Notes: generated from the sequence alone by a model not told the origin. Counted from the first letter of the stretch, positions 36,236-45,923 are shown. The stretch is 64,000 bases of DNA from Bradyrhizobium sp. LMTR 3 (GCF_001693485.1 NZ_MAXC01000003.1:124001-188000); one strand, 5' to 3'. Numbers and translations are program-made.

Positions 36236-37336
36236 CTACGAGTTCCTGGCATTCTCGAACGCGCGCGCCATCGCGAACCAAAGCGGCTTCTTCTGCATCG
36301 ACGAATCGAACGGAAGCGGCCGAGGCAGCCGTCGCGCGAGCGGATCCTTCTTCTTTGCCGCGTCGGTATAGAACGAGTAGTTATCGGCAAGTTCCCACGC
36401 GATCACCATTTTGACGGCCGGCACCCGTAGCGCGTTGGTCAGAAACTTCTCCGCCGTCTCGGCGATCATGGCATCGCGCGCTGCGATGTCGTCCGGAAAC
36501 GTGTCGTCGCGCACGTCGAATTCGGTCAGATAGATATCGACGCCACGTCCGGCTAGCGCGTGAAGGAATTCGGCAAACCGTCCGGGATCGTGCGGGTAGC
36601 GAGGCTGCAGGTGACTCTGCAATCCAACGGCATGCAGCGGCACGCCGGCATGCTTCAGTTCGTCGACCAGTTGCAGCAGGCCGCGACGAACGGCGAGGCC
36701 GACATCGTCGTCGCGCTCGCTCTGCGCCTCGTTGAGAACCAGTTTTGTCTTTCGGTCGATCCTCGCCACGCGCTCGAAGGCGCGACGCACATAGCCGGTA
36801 CCGAATGTGTCGTACCACGGACCGAGCCGGTAGCCGCCGGGCGCCTTGTGCCCGGGCCAGAACGGCTCGTTGACGACATCCCATGAATGCAGCTTGCCTA
36901 CATAGCGGGCAGCCACTTCGTCGACATAGGAATCGAAGAACCTCTCACGCTCGGCACCGCTCATGCTCTTGATCCATTGCGGAACCCATTCGTTCCAGAT
37001 CAGGCAGTGACCGCGCATCGGAATGTTGTGGCTCGCACAAAATTGCAGCAGACGATCTGCACTCTCGAAACGCTTCGGCCCCGGTTGCGGCGCGATGGTT
37101 CCCATTTTCATTGCAATGTCCGTCGTAACGATGCGCACCTGCGTCTGGTACAGCTCGCGATACGCAAGGTCCTTGTCGATCACCGGGCCTGCAGCCGCGC
37201 CGAACACGATTCCGTTACGAGCTGCGATGACGCCGAGACTCTGCGCAGGCTGCGCGGCGAATGCTTCCTTCCCGCACGAAGCGACGCTTGCTCCTGCGAT
37301 GAGAGCAAGCGCATCTCGCCTCGACCACTGCTGCAT
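36236..37336 (-). CDS. Glycoside hydrolase family 10 (endo-1,4-beta-xylanase-like)
   Basis: 366 residues. The acid/base Glu157 lies in 'SWDVVNEPFWPG' and the nucleophile Glu272 in 'IYLTEFDVRDD', both in standard GH10 context; 'RGHCLIWNEWVPQWI' is also typical. The N-terminus 'MQQWSRRDALALIAGASVAS' looks like a twin-arginine or lipoprotein signal (a Cys follows at residue 21). It is transcribed against the surrounding exopolysaccharide genes. Such GH10 enzymes in polysaccharide loci probably trim or release the polymer instead of degrading plant xylan. Confidence 0.93.
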   Translation of the reverse strand: MQQWSRRDALALIAGASVASCGKEAFAAQPAQSLGVIAARNGIVFGAAAGPVIDKDLAYRELYQTQVRIVTTDIAMKMGTIAPQPGPKRFESADRLLQFCASHNIPMRGHCLIWNEWVPQWIKSMSGAERERFFDSYVDEVAARYVGKLHSWDVVNEPFWPGHKAPGGYRLGPWYDTFGTGYVRRAFERVARIDRKTKLVLNEAQSERDDDVGLAVRRGLLQLVDELKHAGVPLHAVGLQSHLQPRYPHDPGRFAEFLHALAGRGVDIYLTEFDVRDDTFPDDIAARDAMIAETAEKFLTNALRVPAVKMVIAWELADNYSFYTDAAKKKDPLARRLPRPLPFDSSMQKKPLWFAMARAFENARNS

Positions 37337-37538
37337 AGCTGATCTCCATCATGTGAATGATTCGCCGCGATGTCTCGTCGTTCGCAACGCGGCATCGCCA
37401 TCGTTGCGTCGCATTAGTTCGATTTCGTGACGAATGTCCGTCGAGAAAATTTTCGGCACGCAGTTCCCGCCGCGAAGCACGCGTCTGTCGATCGTCCCCC
37501 ACAAGTGCGTCTCTCGATTACATCATCAAGGAGTCGAC

Positions 37539-38333
37539 ATGTTGGAACCACCAACGCAGTTGCAGTCCAGCCTCACTGTCGATGGGATAGCGATCAATGT
37601 TCCCTCGCTTCCGGCAGCCGTATCTTCGATCGTGTCGGCCGCGCAACATGGCGACAACTTCAGCGTCTGCACGCTCAATCTCGACCACATTGTCCAGCTT
37701 CAACACCACGCCAATTTTCGCGCGGCCTATCGTCGTGCCCGATTTGTCACCGCCGACGGGTTCCCCATTGTCGTGCTGAGCCGCCTCATGGGCGTGCCAA
37801 TCGAACGCACGACCGGCGCCGATCTCGTCGAGCCTGTTTGCGCGGAAGCCCGCAAGAAAGGACTCCCGGTCTTTCTGCTAGGGGCGAACGATCTCACGCT
37901 CAAGACGACGGCACGGCGTTTGTCGGAACGATTCAAGGGATTGCAAATCGCGGGATGCTTTGCGCCGGGAGCAGGTTTTGATCCCTATTCCAGCGAAGCT
38001 GATGCTGCGATCGAACGCATCCGAGCCTCGGGCGCCAGAATTTGCTTCGTCGCGCTGGGTGCGCCACGGCAGGAGCTGTTCGCGGCGCGATGCCTCGATG
38101 AACTCGATGGAACCGGCGTGTTGTGCATCGGAGCCGCACTCGACTTCATCGCCGGCACGCAAAGCCGCGCGCCGTCCATCGCGCGCAGAACCGGGCTGGA
38201 ATGGGCGTGGCGCATGCTGCGCGAGCCGCGCCGGCTCGGCCCCCGCTATATCAGATGCATGACAGTAGTTCCGCGCCTCGTTGCGCGAACCATTCCGCAA
38301 ATCGTCGAAGCACGCATGAGGAAAGCGGCATGA
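37539..38333 (+). CDS. WecG/TagA/CpsF family glycosyltransferase (GT26)
   Basis: 264 residues starting at ATG behind AGGAG. The family blocks are intact: 'CTLNLDHIVQLQHHANFRAA', 'FVTADGFPIVVLSRLMG', 'FLLGANDLTLKTTARRL' and 'ICFVALGAPRQELFA'. Members such as GumM and WecG add glucuronate or N-acetylmannosaminuronate to lipid-linked intermediates; glucuronate is available here from Ugd. The next gene starts on its stop codon (ATGA). Confidence 0.93.
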   Translation: MLEPPTQLQSSLTVDGIAINVPSLPAAVSSIVSAAQHGDNFSVCTLNLDHIVQLQHHANFRAAYRRARFVTADGFPIVVLSRLMGVPIERTTGADLVEPVCAEARKKGLPVFLLGANDLTLKTTARRLSERFKGLQIAGCFAPGAGFDPYSSEADAAIERIRASGARICFVALGAPRQELFAARCLDELDGTGVLCIGAALDFIAGTQSRAPSIARRTGLEWAWRMLREPRRLGPRYIRCMTVVPRLVARTIPQIVEARMRKAA

Positions 38334-39607
38334 CTTCAACATTGACCCTGGCGCTACGGGCGCGAAATGCCAACCGGGTAAAGCCACGTTACCAGATCTG
38401 CCTGATCCATCCGTTCGATCCGCGCGGCGAGAAGGTCGGCGGCCTCGAAACATACATCCGCGATTTCATTACGTTCCATCCAACCGACACCGACATTCTC
38501 TTCATCGGCGTCGACTCGACGGGCGAGCTGGAGCTCGGCCGGCTGCATCGGATGACGTTCCGAGGTCGCGGCTTCGACTTCCTGCCGATCCTGCACTATT
38601 CGGACCAGCAGGCGCGCGAAGCGGCCCGCAGCGTCCGTACCTCGCTGACCGGGCAATTCTTCATGGCACTGCTTCGCCACTTCGGCCCGATCGCAAGGCT
38701 GATCCGCGCCAGACGGTGCTCGGTCGATCTGCGGCGGGTGGAATTCTCCTGGTTACCGGCGATCCTGCGGCTGCCGTTCGTGCAGATGCTTCACGGCGAG
38801 GGCGCGCCGAAATTGCAGATGGATTCGCTGCTGCGGAAATACGCCTTCGTCCACAATACCGGCGAGCGGTTTGCCGTCGCCATGAGCGAGAAATTTCTCT
38901 GCGTCAATCCGTTCATCACCGAGCGGTTGCAGCGGACCTATCCGCGCCGCAAGGACAAGATCGACACGCTCTGGACATGGGTCAACACGGATATCTTCAA
39001 GCCGCAACTCTGGCCGCTGAACTCGTCGCCATTCCAGATCGTGTTCGCCGGCCGGCTCGACGAGTTCAAGGATCCACCGCTGATGTTTCGCACCATCGAC
39101 CGCCTGCGGCGGCGATTGAACGGCGACGTACGGTTTCACTATATCGGCACCAGCGACCCGCACCGGTTCGAAGAGTTCGCCGCGATCGAAGACATCACCG
39201 TCCGCCACGGCTTCAAGGACGCCGCCGGCATGGCGGAGACGCTGGCAAGCGCGCATGCCGGCATCCTGACATCGGAGTTCGAAGGCATGCCGCGCTGCGT
39301 GCTCGAGACCCTTGCGGTCGGCCGGCCCGTCGTCGCCATGCACCTGCCGCAGCTCGAACCCGTGATTCATTCCGGCGTCAGCGGCCATCTGGTAGCGCGA
39401 AGCGGCAGCCGCGACGACATGGCCGATGCGCTCGCGCAGCGGTTCGTCGACGTCCGGAATGCCATCGACGCAGGCACGGTGAACCCGGTACAAGTCGCCG
39501 ACTCCATCCGCGCGTTCACTCCGGGCACACAGCTTGCGCGAGTCTTCCGCTATCATCAGGAAATTCAGGATGCCCGCGGACTTGCCGCCGCGGCGCCGAC
39601 TTACTGA
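38330..39607 (+). CDS. Glycosyltransferase, family 4-like
   Basis: 425 residues. An N-terminal acceptor domain ('CLIHPFDPRGEKVGGLETYI') and a C-terminal GT-B donor domain ('FQIVFAGRLDEFKDPPLMF', 'HAGILTSEFEGMPRCVLET') are visible, and the EX7E-type acidic pair is kept. The acceptor-domain start resembles mannosyltransferases of capsule loci, but the sugar is not certain. The start overlaps the GT26 stop by four bases. Confidence 0.9.
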   Translation: MTSTLTLALRARNANRVKPRYQICLIHPFDPRGEKVGGLETYIRDFITFHPTDTDILFIGVDSTGELELGRLHRMTFRGRGFDFLPILHYSDQQAREAARSVRTSLTGQFFMALLRHFGPIARLIRARRCSVDLRRVEFSWLPAILRLPFVQMLHGEGAPKLQMDSLLRKYAFVHNTGERFAVAMSEKFLCVNPFITERLQRTYPRRKDKIDTLWTWVNTDIFKPQLWPLNSSPFQIVFAGRLDEFKDPPLMFRTIDRLRRRLNGDVRFHYIGTSDPHRFEEFAAIEDITVRHGFKDAAGMAETLASAHAGILTSEFEGMPRCVLETLAVGRPVVAMHLPQLEPVIHSGVSGHLVARSGSRDDMADALAQRFVDVRNAIDAGTVNPVQVADSIRAFTPGTQLARVFRYHQEIQDARGLAAAAPTY

Positions 39608-39617
39608 GGGCGCCGGG

Positions 39618-40799
39618 TTGAACATCCTTCTGTTGACCAGCGAGTTCGCCCCCGCGATGGGAGGAATTGGGACTTACGCGCGCGAAATTGCGGCGGCGGC
39701 GAGCCGGCTCGGCGCCAAGGTCACCGTGGTGGCGCCGGACTACGCACGGCAGACTGCGGACGACGACCGCGCCCTGCCCTTCGAGGTCGTCCGCTACAGC
39801 GGCGGCCTCCACTCCATGCGCGACATGCCGCGCAAGATCATGCTGGCACGCCGCGGCGTTCGCGGCGACCGGTATGACGTGGTTCATGCCGCCGATTGGC
39901 CGTTCTTCATTCCGGTTGCGCTTTCGAGATGGCGAACGCAGGCGCGGGTATTGATGACGGTGCATGGCACCGAGATCAACGAAACGCAGACGCCGCTGAA
40001 GCGCATGGCGATCCGCGGCGCCGGCGTGTTCGGACCGCGGACGGAGATCGTCGCCAACAGCGGTTTTACCGAGACGCTGTTCCGCGAGCGGTTTGCCGTC
40101 GACCCGCGCCAGATCAGCGCGATCAGTCTCGGTGTATCGGAGTTCTGGTTCGGCGGCCGACGGACGCGCCGGGAGATTCGCTTAGGCCATCGTCTGCCGG
40201 AAGACCGGCTGGTGATGATCACGGTCGCGCGCATCACGCGCCGCAAGGGACATCATCTGACGCTGGCCGCCTTGTCGCAGGTTCCGGACGATCTGCGCCA
40301 TCGCATCACGTGGCTCGTGATCGGCCCGGACGGCGAAGCCGATTATGTCGATACTCTGCGGCGCGACGCCGAAGCGGCGGCCTGCGACATTCGTTTCCTC
40401 GGCCCGCAATCGAACGAAGACATCCGCGATCTCTATGCGGCCTCGGATTTCTTTTGCCTGACGGGTCTCTCCGACACCACCGGCCGGGTGGAGGGATTTG
40501 GATTGGTCTATCTCGAGGCCGGCGCCGCCGGCCTGCCGAGCGTCGCGACCGACGTCGGCGGCGTGCCTGACGCCGTGCTCGCCGACGAGACTGGAATTCT
40601 CGTGCCGCCGTCGGCCGAGAGCATATCGCAGGCGATTGCAGAGCTGGCCGCCGATCGGAACCTGCGCGCCATTCTCGCGGCAGGCGCATCCTCCCATGCC
40701 CGCGCCCTTTCATGGGAACGATGCGCGGCGATGACCTATGGCCTGCCCTACACCGGCAAGCCGGCATCTGCAGACCGCGCCATCGGAATAACGGCATGA
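39618..40799 (+). CDS. Glycosyltransferase, family 4-like
   Basis: 393 residues from TTG 39618, chosen because GAGGG lies seven bases upstream; ATG 39570 in the same frame is the alternative. 'LLTSEFAPAMGGIGTYAREI' is the canonical opening of PimB/GT4 mannosyltransferases; 'VVHAADWPFF', 'TVARITRRKGHHLTLAAL' and 'EGFGLVYLEAGAAGLPS' complete the GT-B fold and donor site. It is likely a further sugar-adding step of the repeat unit. Confidence 0.91.
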   Translation: MNILLLTSEFAPAMGGIGTYAREIAAAASRLGAKVTVVAPDYARQTADDDRALPFEVVRYSGGLHSMRDMPRKIMLARRGVRGDRYDVVHAADWPFFIPVALSRWRTQARVLMTVHGTEINETQTPLKRMAIRGAGVFGPRTEIVANSGFTETLFRERFAVDPRQISAISLGVSEFWFGGRRTRREIRLGHRLPEDRLVMITVARITRRKGHHLTLAALSQVPDDLRHRITWLVIGPDGEADYVDTLRRDAEAAACDIRFLGPQSNEDIRDLYAASDFFCLTGLSDTTGRVEGFGLVYLEAGAAGLPSVATDVGGVPDAVLADETGILVPPSAESISQAIAELAADRNLRAILAAGASSHARALSWERCAAMTYGLPYTGKPASADRAIGITA

Positions 40800-41209
40800 G
40801 GCTGCTGGTCGCGACCGCGATGCTGCTGACGCTCGCAAGCGGTGCAGCGCGGGCGGACAACGAGAACTGCCGCAAGAGCCGCGAGTATCTCCTGGGAACG
40901 CCGGGCGGGGACCTGTCCCTGACGCCGCAGGCCTATAACGACCTGTTCAAGATCTGCGTCGCGGCATCAGCCATGCCCAACGTGAAGGATGCGTATATCC
41001 TGCGCGATGGCGGCATCGCCGTGGTCCCCAAACAGGACAGTGTTTCAGCGACGGCAGCCACGCTGGCTCAGTTCTGCGACGCCTACCCGCGCGGCGTGCT
41101 CCGCTTCATCACCAGCAAGGAAAGGCTTTCGATCCGCTCCGTGACCGACGTCGCACGGATGTCGTCGACCTCGTCCACGCCCTGCAAGAAGATTAAAGGC
41201 GTTTCCTAG
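40796..41209 (+). CDS. Small periplasmic protein of unknown function
   Basis: 137 residues with a clear signal peptide ('MRLLVATAMLLTLASGAARA'). The mature part has Cys in 'NENCRKSREYLL', 'LFKICVAASAM', 'LAQFCDAYPR' and near the end 'STPCKKIKG', four in all, which could form two disulfides. I do not recognise the family. Its ATG sits on the stop of the last glycosyltransferase (ATGA), so it is co-translated with the locus and probably acts with the polymer outside the inner membrane. Confidence 0.8.
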   Translation: MRLLVATAMLLTLASGAARADNENCRKSREYLLGTPGGDLSLTPQAYNDLFKICVAASAMPNVKDAYILRDGGIAVVPKQDSVSATAATLAQFCDAYPRGVLRFITSKERLSIRSVTDVARMSSTSSTPCKKIKGVS

Positions 41210-41227
41210 AGCCGCGCGCAGTCCGCC

Positions 41228-42208
41228 TCACTTCTGCCGGTTGTAGTAATCCGGCATGTCATGTGGATCCATCGCCTGTTCGGCCCTGCGCCCCAGGAAG
41301 AAGAAGCCGCTGGCGGCGTCTGCTGCGGCCCGGCCGCGACCGAACGCATCGAGATATCTGATCCAGAAAAACGGCAGCACGATCAGGCGTGACAGCTTGT
41401 TGCCCGCGCCGAGTGCGCGCGCGAAATAGCGGATCGACCATTCAAGCGCCACACCGGCGCCGCCGACCGGTCCGGCGTTGATCTCGGAAAATCGCCTGAA
41501 CAGCCAGCGGTGACCGCTCTGCGTGAAACGCGAGAAGTCATAGGCCCGCTCGTGCACCTGCTGCATGAAGGGCGTCTCAGCATAGACCAGGCCTTCCAGC
41601 CGCAGCACCCGATGCAGTTCGGCAACGACCGTTGCGGGCTCCAGCACATGTTCCAGCACCGCCTGCACCCAGACGCCGTCGAACACGCCGTCTTCGAAGG
41701 GCAGGCTGTGGGCGTCAGCCACCAGCATGGTGTGCGGCGAAGCGTAGACGTCGGTGCCGACAAGCTCGATGGAATCGTCCCGGTAGAGTTCATCAGCGCC
41801 CAAACCGATCGTCCCGCCTCCGACAACGAGTACAACCGGCCGCCTCGACTCCCGCTTCAAGAGCTCGATGAACGTTGCGCTGTTGGTGACCGCAACCGGA
41901 TTGCCTCCAAAGGTAAGGCGATGCAGCCGCGATCCAAGGGAACGGCGACTGACGTCGCGCTGCAGCGCCGAGCCATTCTCGGCCTCGTACATCCTGCGTT
42001 CAAAAATGCTGGCTGCGAAATCGATCAGCACCGGCTGCGCGCCGATCATCGGAAACCCGGCTCTGCTATAATCGCAGGCACGGTTTGAGCAGGTTGGCTG
42101 TGACCACACGTTGCGCAGCGGCGACGAGCAGCGAGGACAGCGAAGACGCCTTTTCCAGTGCGCGGGTTCCGTATTCGCTACCGAATGATCGACGGCAGAA
42201 AGCTGCAA
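41228..42208 (-). CDS. SAM-dependent methyltransferase with N-terminal zinc ribbon
   Basis: 326 residues. The first 50 residues hold paired cysteines ('LRCPRCSSPLRN', 'PTCSNRACDYSR'), a Trm112-like zinc ribbon. The class I methyltransferase core follows with 'VVLVVGGGTIGLG', 'VADAHSLPFEDGVFDGVW' and 'AVLEHVLEPATVVAEL'. The target is unknown; its location at the edge of the exopolysaccharide locus suggests a sugar or lipid-linked glycan. It converges with the preceding gene at 18 bases. Confidence 0.85.
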   Translation of the reverse strand: MQLSAVDHSVANTEPAHWKRRLRCPRCSSPLRNVWSQPTCSNRACDYSRAGFPMIGAQPVLIDFAASIFERRMYEAENGSALQRDVSRRSLGSRLHRLTFGGNPVAVTNSATFIELLKRESRRPVVLVVGGGTIGLGADELYRDDSIELVGTDVYASPHTMLVADAHSLPFEDGVFDGVWVQAVLEHVLEPATVVAELHRVLRLEGLVYAETPFMQQVHERAYDFSRFTQSGHRWLFRRFSEINAGPVGGAGVALEWSIRYFARALGAGNKLSRLIVLPFFWIRYLDAFGRGRAAADAASGFFFLGRRAEQAMDPHDMPDYYNRQK

Positions 42209-42509
42209 AGAAGGACCTCATATGTCATTTCTTCTGCCCTGCCCCGGTCATGGTTCGCAATCGATGCTATTTCGAATGCAACGACGGCGCAACAATGCGG
42301 GACCGGGAACAATTCGGATGGTTGCAATTGGATGTCGCAGGAAGCTGCAGCCAGATGCCACCGTGAGGGCTTGCGAGAACGCAACGCACAAACCCGCCCT
42401 GCTGTTTCGACCAAATTTTAGGATTTGTCGAAAGCCTTGCAGCCGGCGCGTTTCGCGCCGCCTGGTTGGCGAGATCGGCCTCAGCCGACGAAACCCGGCA
42501 TCTGCCCGA
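42209..42509. other. Intergenic region (301 bases)
   Basis: Holds the 5' side of the methyltransferase gene and the 3' side of the RTX glycanase gene. A GGCGCG-ttt-CGCGCC hairpin at 42445-42459 may stop glycanase transcription, although no T-run follows. No gene is seen. Confidence 0.5.
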
Positions 42510-44708
42510 TCAGGTGAGGAGCAGGTGGTCCCATATCAGGTGCGTCATGGACACATCATGACCGAGATCAATCTGGATCACGCGGTCCCCGATTGACTCC
42601 CCTGCCTTGAAATCCCTTGTCACATCATGTCTGACCATCTCGCTGAAAATGAACGTATCGCGGCTTGCGCTGTTCAGCGCGTCGCTGACAACCCTTGAGG
42701 TCAATGTGACTCGAGCCTCATCGGTGTTCCCGATAGGTAAGCCGTCATGATTGTCGAAGGTGAGCCGCTCGCGGGTGCCACCGATAAACGGCCTCAAGCA
42801 CCCAAGGAGGCGTCCCTCCGCGTTAGGGCTGATACTTTCGACCGTATCATGGCCGTCGACCGGTGGCGGAGAGGCGGAGTTGCCATCGGTCGCGGGCATT
42901 TTCAGCGTGCTGCCGGAGCTCTGCGCCGGACTGGCGAACAGACCGCTGGCGTCGACGACGCCATCGGCGAACTGCAGGAATTCAAGACGCGTGAGATGAT
43001 CGGTGCCGTCGCGGCCCGCTATCCGGTCGTTCACCACGAGTTGGCCGTCGACAATCGAGATGTCGTAGTCTCGCACATCGCCGGAAAAGTTCGCTGTATC
43101 GATGCCCTCTCCACCATCGATGATGTCGTCGCCGGCGCCCGCTGTGATGAGATCGTTGCCCGCGCCGCCATCGATCACGTCGTTGTCCGTCGCCGCGCCG
43201 GAAAGCCAATCCTGGTGGTTGGTCATGTCGACATGGATATTGTGGACGTAGAGATCGAACGTGCCGGGCGAGCTTGCATTGGCGGCGTCGGCTGGTGTCA
43301 GCGCGACGCCGTTGATCAGGAAACCCTTGATATGCAGCGCCCGTCCCGGTGTGGCGTTTGCCAGATTGACGTCGATGGAGGCGATCGGGCCGAAATCGAC
43401 GAAGCTTATCGTGAAGGTCTGGTATTCAGATGGATCCGCGGCCGGCTTGAACTCCATTAGTCCGGATGCCGGCTCGCCGTTGAACTTGATTTGGGCCTGC
43501 GCGCCAACGCTGCCAACCGCGGAGCCATAGCCCACGAGGGTAATCGTTGTTACCGCCAGTTTGCCGCTGCTTGCGGGCCCGCCGACAATGACATCCGCGC
43601 CGGCACCGCCATGGATGATGTCATCGCCCAGCCCGGCATTGATCGTGTCATCCCCCCGGCCGAGGTCGATCAGGTCGGCGACAGCCGATCCCCTCATCGC
43701 AAGATCGGGCACGGCCCCGTCGCCATGAAAATACTGCGAGACGATCGCCTCGGCCGGCTTTCCCATGACGGAATAGCCCGTGCCCGAAAATTGATTATTG
43801 AGATCCCATTGCCAGAGCTCGACGCCCTTGAACCAACTGCCGCCATGGGCGGTCCAGACCTGGAAGAAGGCATTGAAGGCGTCCGCCTGCTCCAGCACGT
43901 CGGGCGTACCATTGCTCGTCCACGATCCCGGAGAGATCGCGGTGCCATCGATGCTGCGATAGCCGACCTCGGTCATCAGCAGCGGCTTGTCGTATTTGGT
44001 CGCGAGCAAGTGGAGAAAATCGACCGGTGATTTGTAGTCGAACGCTGCCGCGTAATAGGGATTGACCGGAACGGCAGTCCAAGCGTCGACCAGATCCTGC
44101 ACTGTTGGCGCATCGCTGGCCGTCAACGGCGGATAGGTGTTGACGCCGATGGTGTCGAGTTGATCCCAAAAGCTGACATGCGAGGCCTCGTCGGTCGCCG
44201 CTGCGTAGGTCAGTTCGCCGTGATAGACCTCGCGGACGGCCGCAATGAGATCGATCCAGTAGCCGCGATACGGCTCGCCAGACAGGCTGCTCATCTCGTT
44301 GCCGATCGCGAACATCTCCACGCCACCGGCCTGCGCGACGGTAGCGAGGTGCACGATCTCGGCCTTGTAGGACGCGAAAAAGCCCGCGACATCCGCCGGC
44401 GCCAGGTTGGATACCCTGGTTCCGTTCAACGTCGAGAGCGCAGCCTTGAACAGCACCGATAGGCCGGCATCATGCGCGGCCTTGAAGCCTGACAAGAGGC
44501 TGGCGTCGCTTTCGGTCTTGGTAGGTTCGGCAAAGACCGCGTTGGACGTTCCAGTCTGTGTCCATATCCGCGCCGTGAGCTCGATCGAATTCGATCCGAG
44601 CGACGCGATCTTTTGAAATGCCTGCCTGGCCGAGACGCTTGAGAACTGTCCGTTCCATTCGGACAATGCGCCAAAACCCTGAACCTCGAAAATGCTTGCC
44701 ACCCGCAC
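42510..44708 (-). CDS. Secreted RTX-type glycanase (TIM-barrel hydrolase + carbohydrate-binding + Ca-binding repeats)
   Basis: 732 residues, no N-terminal signal peptide. Residues 1-330 are a TIM-barrel glycoside-hydrolase-like domain with likely catalytic Glu near 137 ('FAIGNEMSS') and near 246 ('LLMTEVGYRS'), reminiscent of GH113-type enzymes. RTX calcium repeats occur near 348-375 ('GDDTINAGLGDDIIHGGAGA') and 508-535; between them is a CBM36/60-like carbohydrate-binding domain. The C-terminal about 75 residues ('DTFIFSEMVRHDVTRDFKAG', ending in LLLT) look like a type I secretion signal. It probably modifies the exopolysaccharide after export through the PrsD/PrsE-type system at 3386-7203. 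Confidence 0.88.
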   Translation of the reverse strand: MRVASIFEVQGFGALSEWNGQFSSVSARQAFQKIASLGSNSIELTARIWTQTGTSNAVFAEPTKTESDASLLSGFKAAHDAGLSVLFKAALSTLNGTRVSNLAPADVAGFFASYKAEIVHLATVAQAGGVEMFAIGNEMSSLSGEPYRGYWIDLIAAVREVYHGELTYAAATDEASHVSFWDQLDTIGVNTYPPLTASDAPTVQDLVDAWTAVPVNPYYAAAFDYKSPVDFLHLLATKYDKPLLMTEVGYRSIDGTAISPGSWTSNGTPDVLEQADAFNAFFQVWTAHGGSWFKGVELWQWDLNNQFSGTGYSVMGKPAEAIVSQYFHGDGAVPDLAMRGSAVADLIDLGRGDDTINAGLGDDIIHGGAGADVIVGGPASSGKLAVTTITLVGYGSAVGSVGAQAQIKFNGEPASGLMEFKPAADPSEYQTFTISFVDFGPIASIDVNLANATPGRALHIKGFLINGVALTPADAANASSPGTFDLYVHNIHVDMTNHQDWLSGAATDNDVIDGGAGNDLITAGAGDDIIDGGEGIDTANFSGDVRDYDISIVDGQLVVNDRIAGRDGTDHLTRLEFLQFADGVVDASGLFASPAQSSGSTLKMPATDGNSASPPPVDGHDTVESISPNAEGRLLGCLRPFIGGTRERLTFDNHDGLPIGNTDEARVTLTSRVVSDALNSASRDTFIFSEMVRHDVTRDFKAGESIGDRVIQIDLGHDVSMTHLIWDHLLLT

Positions 44709-44903
44709 ACCCCGCCCCTGTGCGACGGATAGCGCGAGGGATTAACATTCAGCTTAAGATGACTTCGGATTTGTACGGAGCAGCCCTCGCTTTTTTCGGC
44801 GCGTGTTTCACGCGCTGAATGATCGCACGTCAGGTTCCGGGGCAGGAACTTCGCTCAAATCAAGGGCATCAGTGCCGAAGGCAAGAAGCTCTCACGTCGG
44901 CCT

Positions 44904-45746
44904 TTAATGCGACATCAGTACCGGAACGGTCATCGTGTCCAGAATGCCGCGCGTCACGCCCCCGAGGATGAACTCGCGCAGCCGCGAATGGCCGTAGCCG
45001 CCCATTACGATAAGGTCGGCTGATAGATCTGCCGCGTGTGACAGGATTACGTTTGCGACATCGGTCCGATCGGCGATAAGCGCTTTGCTGCTACTATTCA
45101 AGCCGTGGCGCGCCAAGTGTCTGCCAACGGCCGCCAAGGATTCTTCGGCTTCCCGACGGCCACTACCTACGTTGATCACCTCAATCGATTTTGCGCGCTC
45201 CAATAACGGCATCGAGTCCGCGAGCGCCCGCGCGGCGGTACGGCTTCCGTCCCAGCAGACGAGAATGCAGCCGAGCTTGATGCCGTCCTTTTGGATACTG
45301 GGTACGACGACGACAGGCCGTCCGGATTCAAACATCACTGCTTCAGCGGCAGGACCGGCGGAGGTCGTCGCTTCCGGCTCGGTCTGCGCAACGATTGCAA
45401 GATCGAACGTCCGCGCAATACGTCCAAACGTCCTTGGGATTCCTTCGATGCTGGTCTCGACCATCTGCGCCTCGGCAGGAAGATGAGCCTGCGCCGCCGC
45501 CTGTTTGAATCTTTCGATGGCCCCGTTGGCCGCCCTGGCGCTCTCTTCGCGCAGGGACTCGATTACGTCGGCCGGAACACCCTCCATGCCGCCGGCCACA
45601 ATCGCTGGGGAGTGACACATTGCGATCCCTGCAATCTGGGCGTCGAACGTCCTGGCGACGGATATCGCGTACGCTGCTGCAGGATCGCGAGAGTTACCGG
45701 TCGCCAAGTTGACGACAATATCCCGAATCACGGCCAGCCTCCTCAT
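44904..45746 (-). CDS. Universal stress protein, two UspA domains
   Basis: 280 residues in two tandem Usp domains. The second half has the nucleotide-binding signature 'DLIVMGGYGHSRLREFILGG', matching GxGxxG(S)-like ATP-binding Usp proteins; the first half is degenerate there. It is a cytosolic stress-tolerance protein of unknown exact role. It is followed on the same strand, across short spacers, by the glycanase; upstream lie the two small basic proteins. Confidence 0.93.
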   Translation of the reverse strand: MRRLAVIRDIVVNLATGNSRDPAAAYAISVARTFDAQIAGIAMCHSPAIVAGGMEGVPADVIESLREESARAANGAIERFKQAAAQAHLPAEAQMVETSIEGIPRTFGRIARTFDLAIVAQTEPEATTSAGPAAEAVMFESGRPVVVVPSIQKDGIKLGCILVCWDGSRTAARALADSMPLLERAKSIEVINVGSGRREAEESLAAVGRHLARHGLNSSSKALIADRTDVANVILSHAADLSADLIVMGGYGHSRLREFILGGVTRGILDTMTVPVLMSH

Positions 45747-45923
45747 GATGAGCGCCCCTCGTGGAGCAAAGGGCTTGCGAGTTGGTTCGTGTAAAGCGGC
45801 CGCTCAAAATGAAGAACTCCGCGCGGCCCGCATTAGTTCCGGGCGCAAAGGTTAGTGGAGCGGTCCCGCCGAGAGCAGGGCACGTCCGTCCTCAGGTTTC
45901 GCGATTATTGAAGGATCGCTCCA

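Noticed and set aside
44799..44815. GCGCGTG-ttt-CACGCGC hairpin with a T-run beside it
   Set aside because: The T-run is on the wrong side for either neighbouring gene, so it does not work as an intrinsic terminator.
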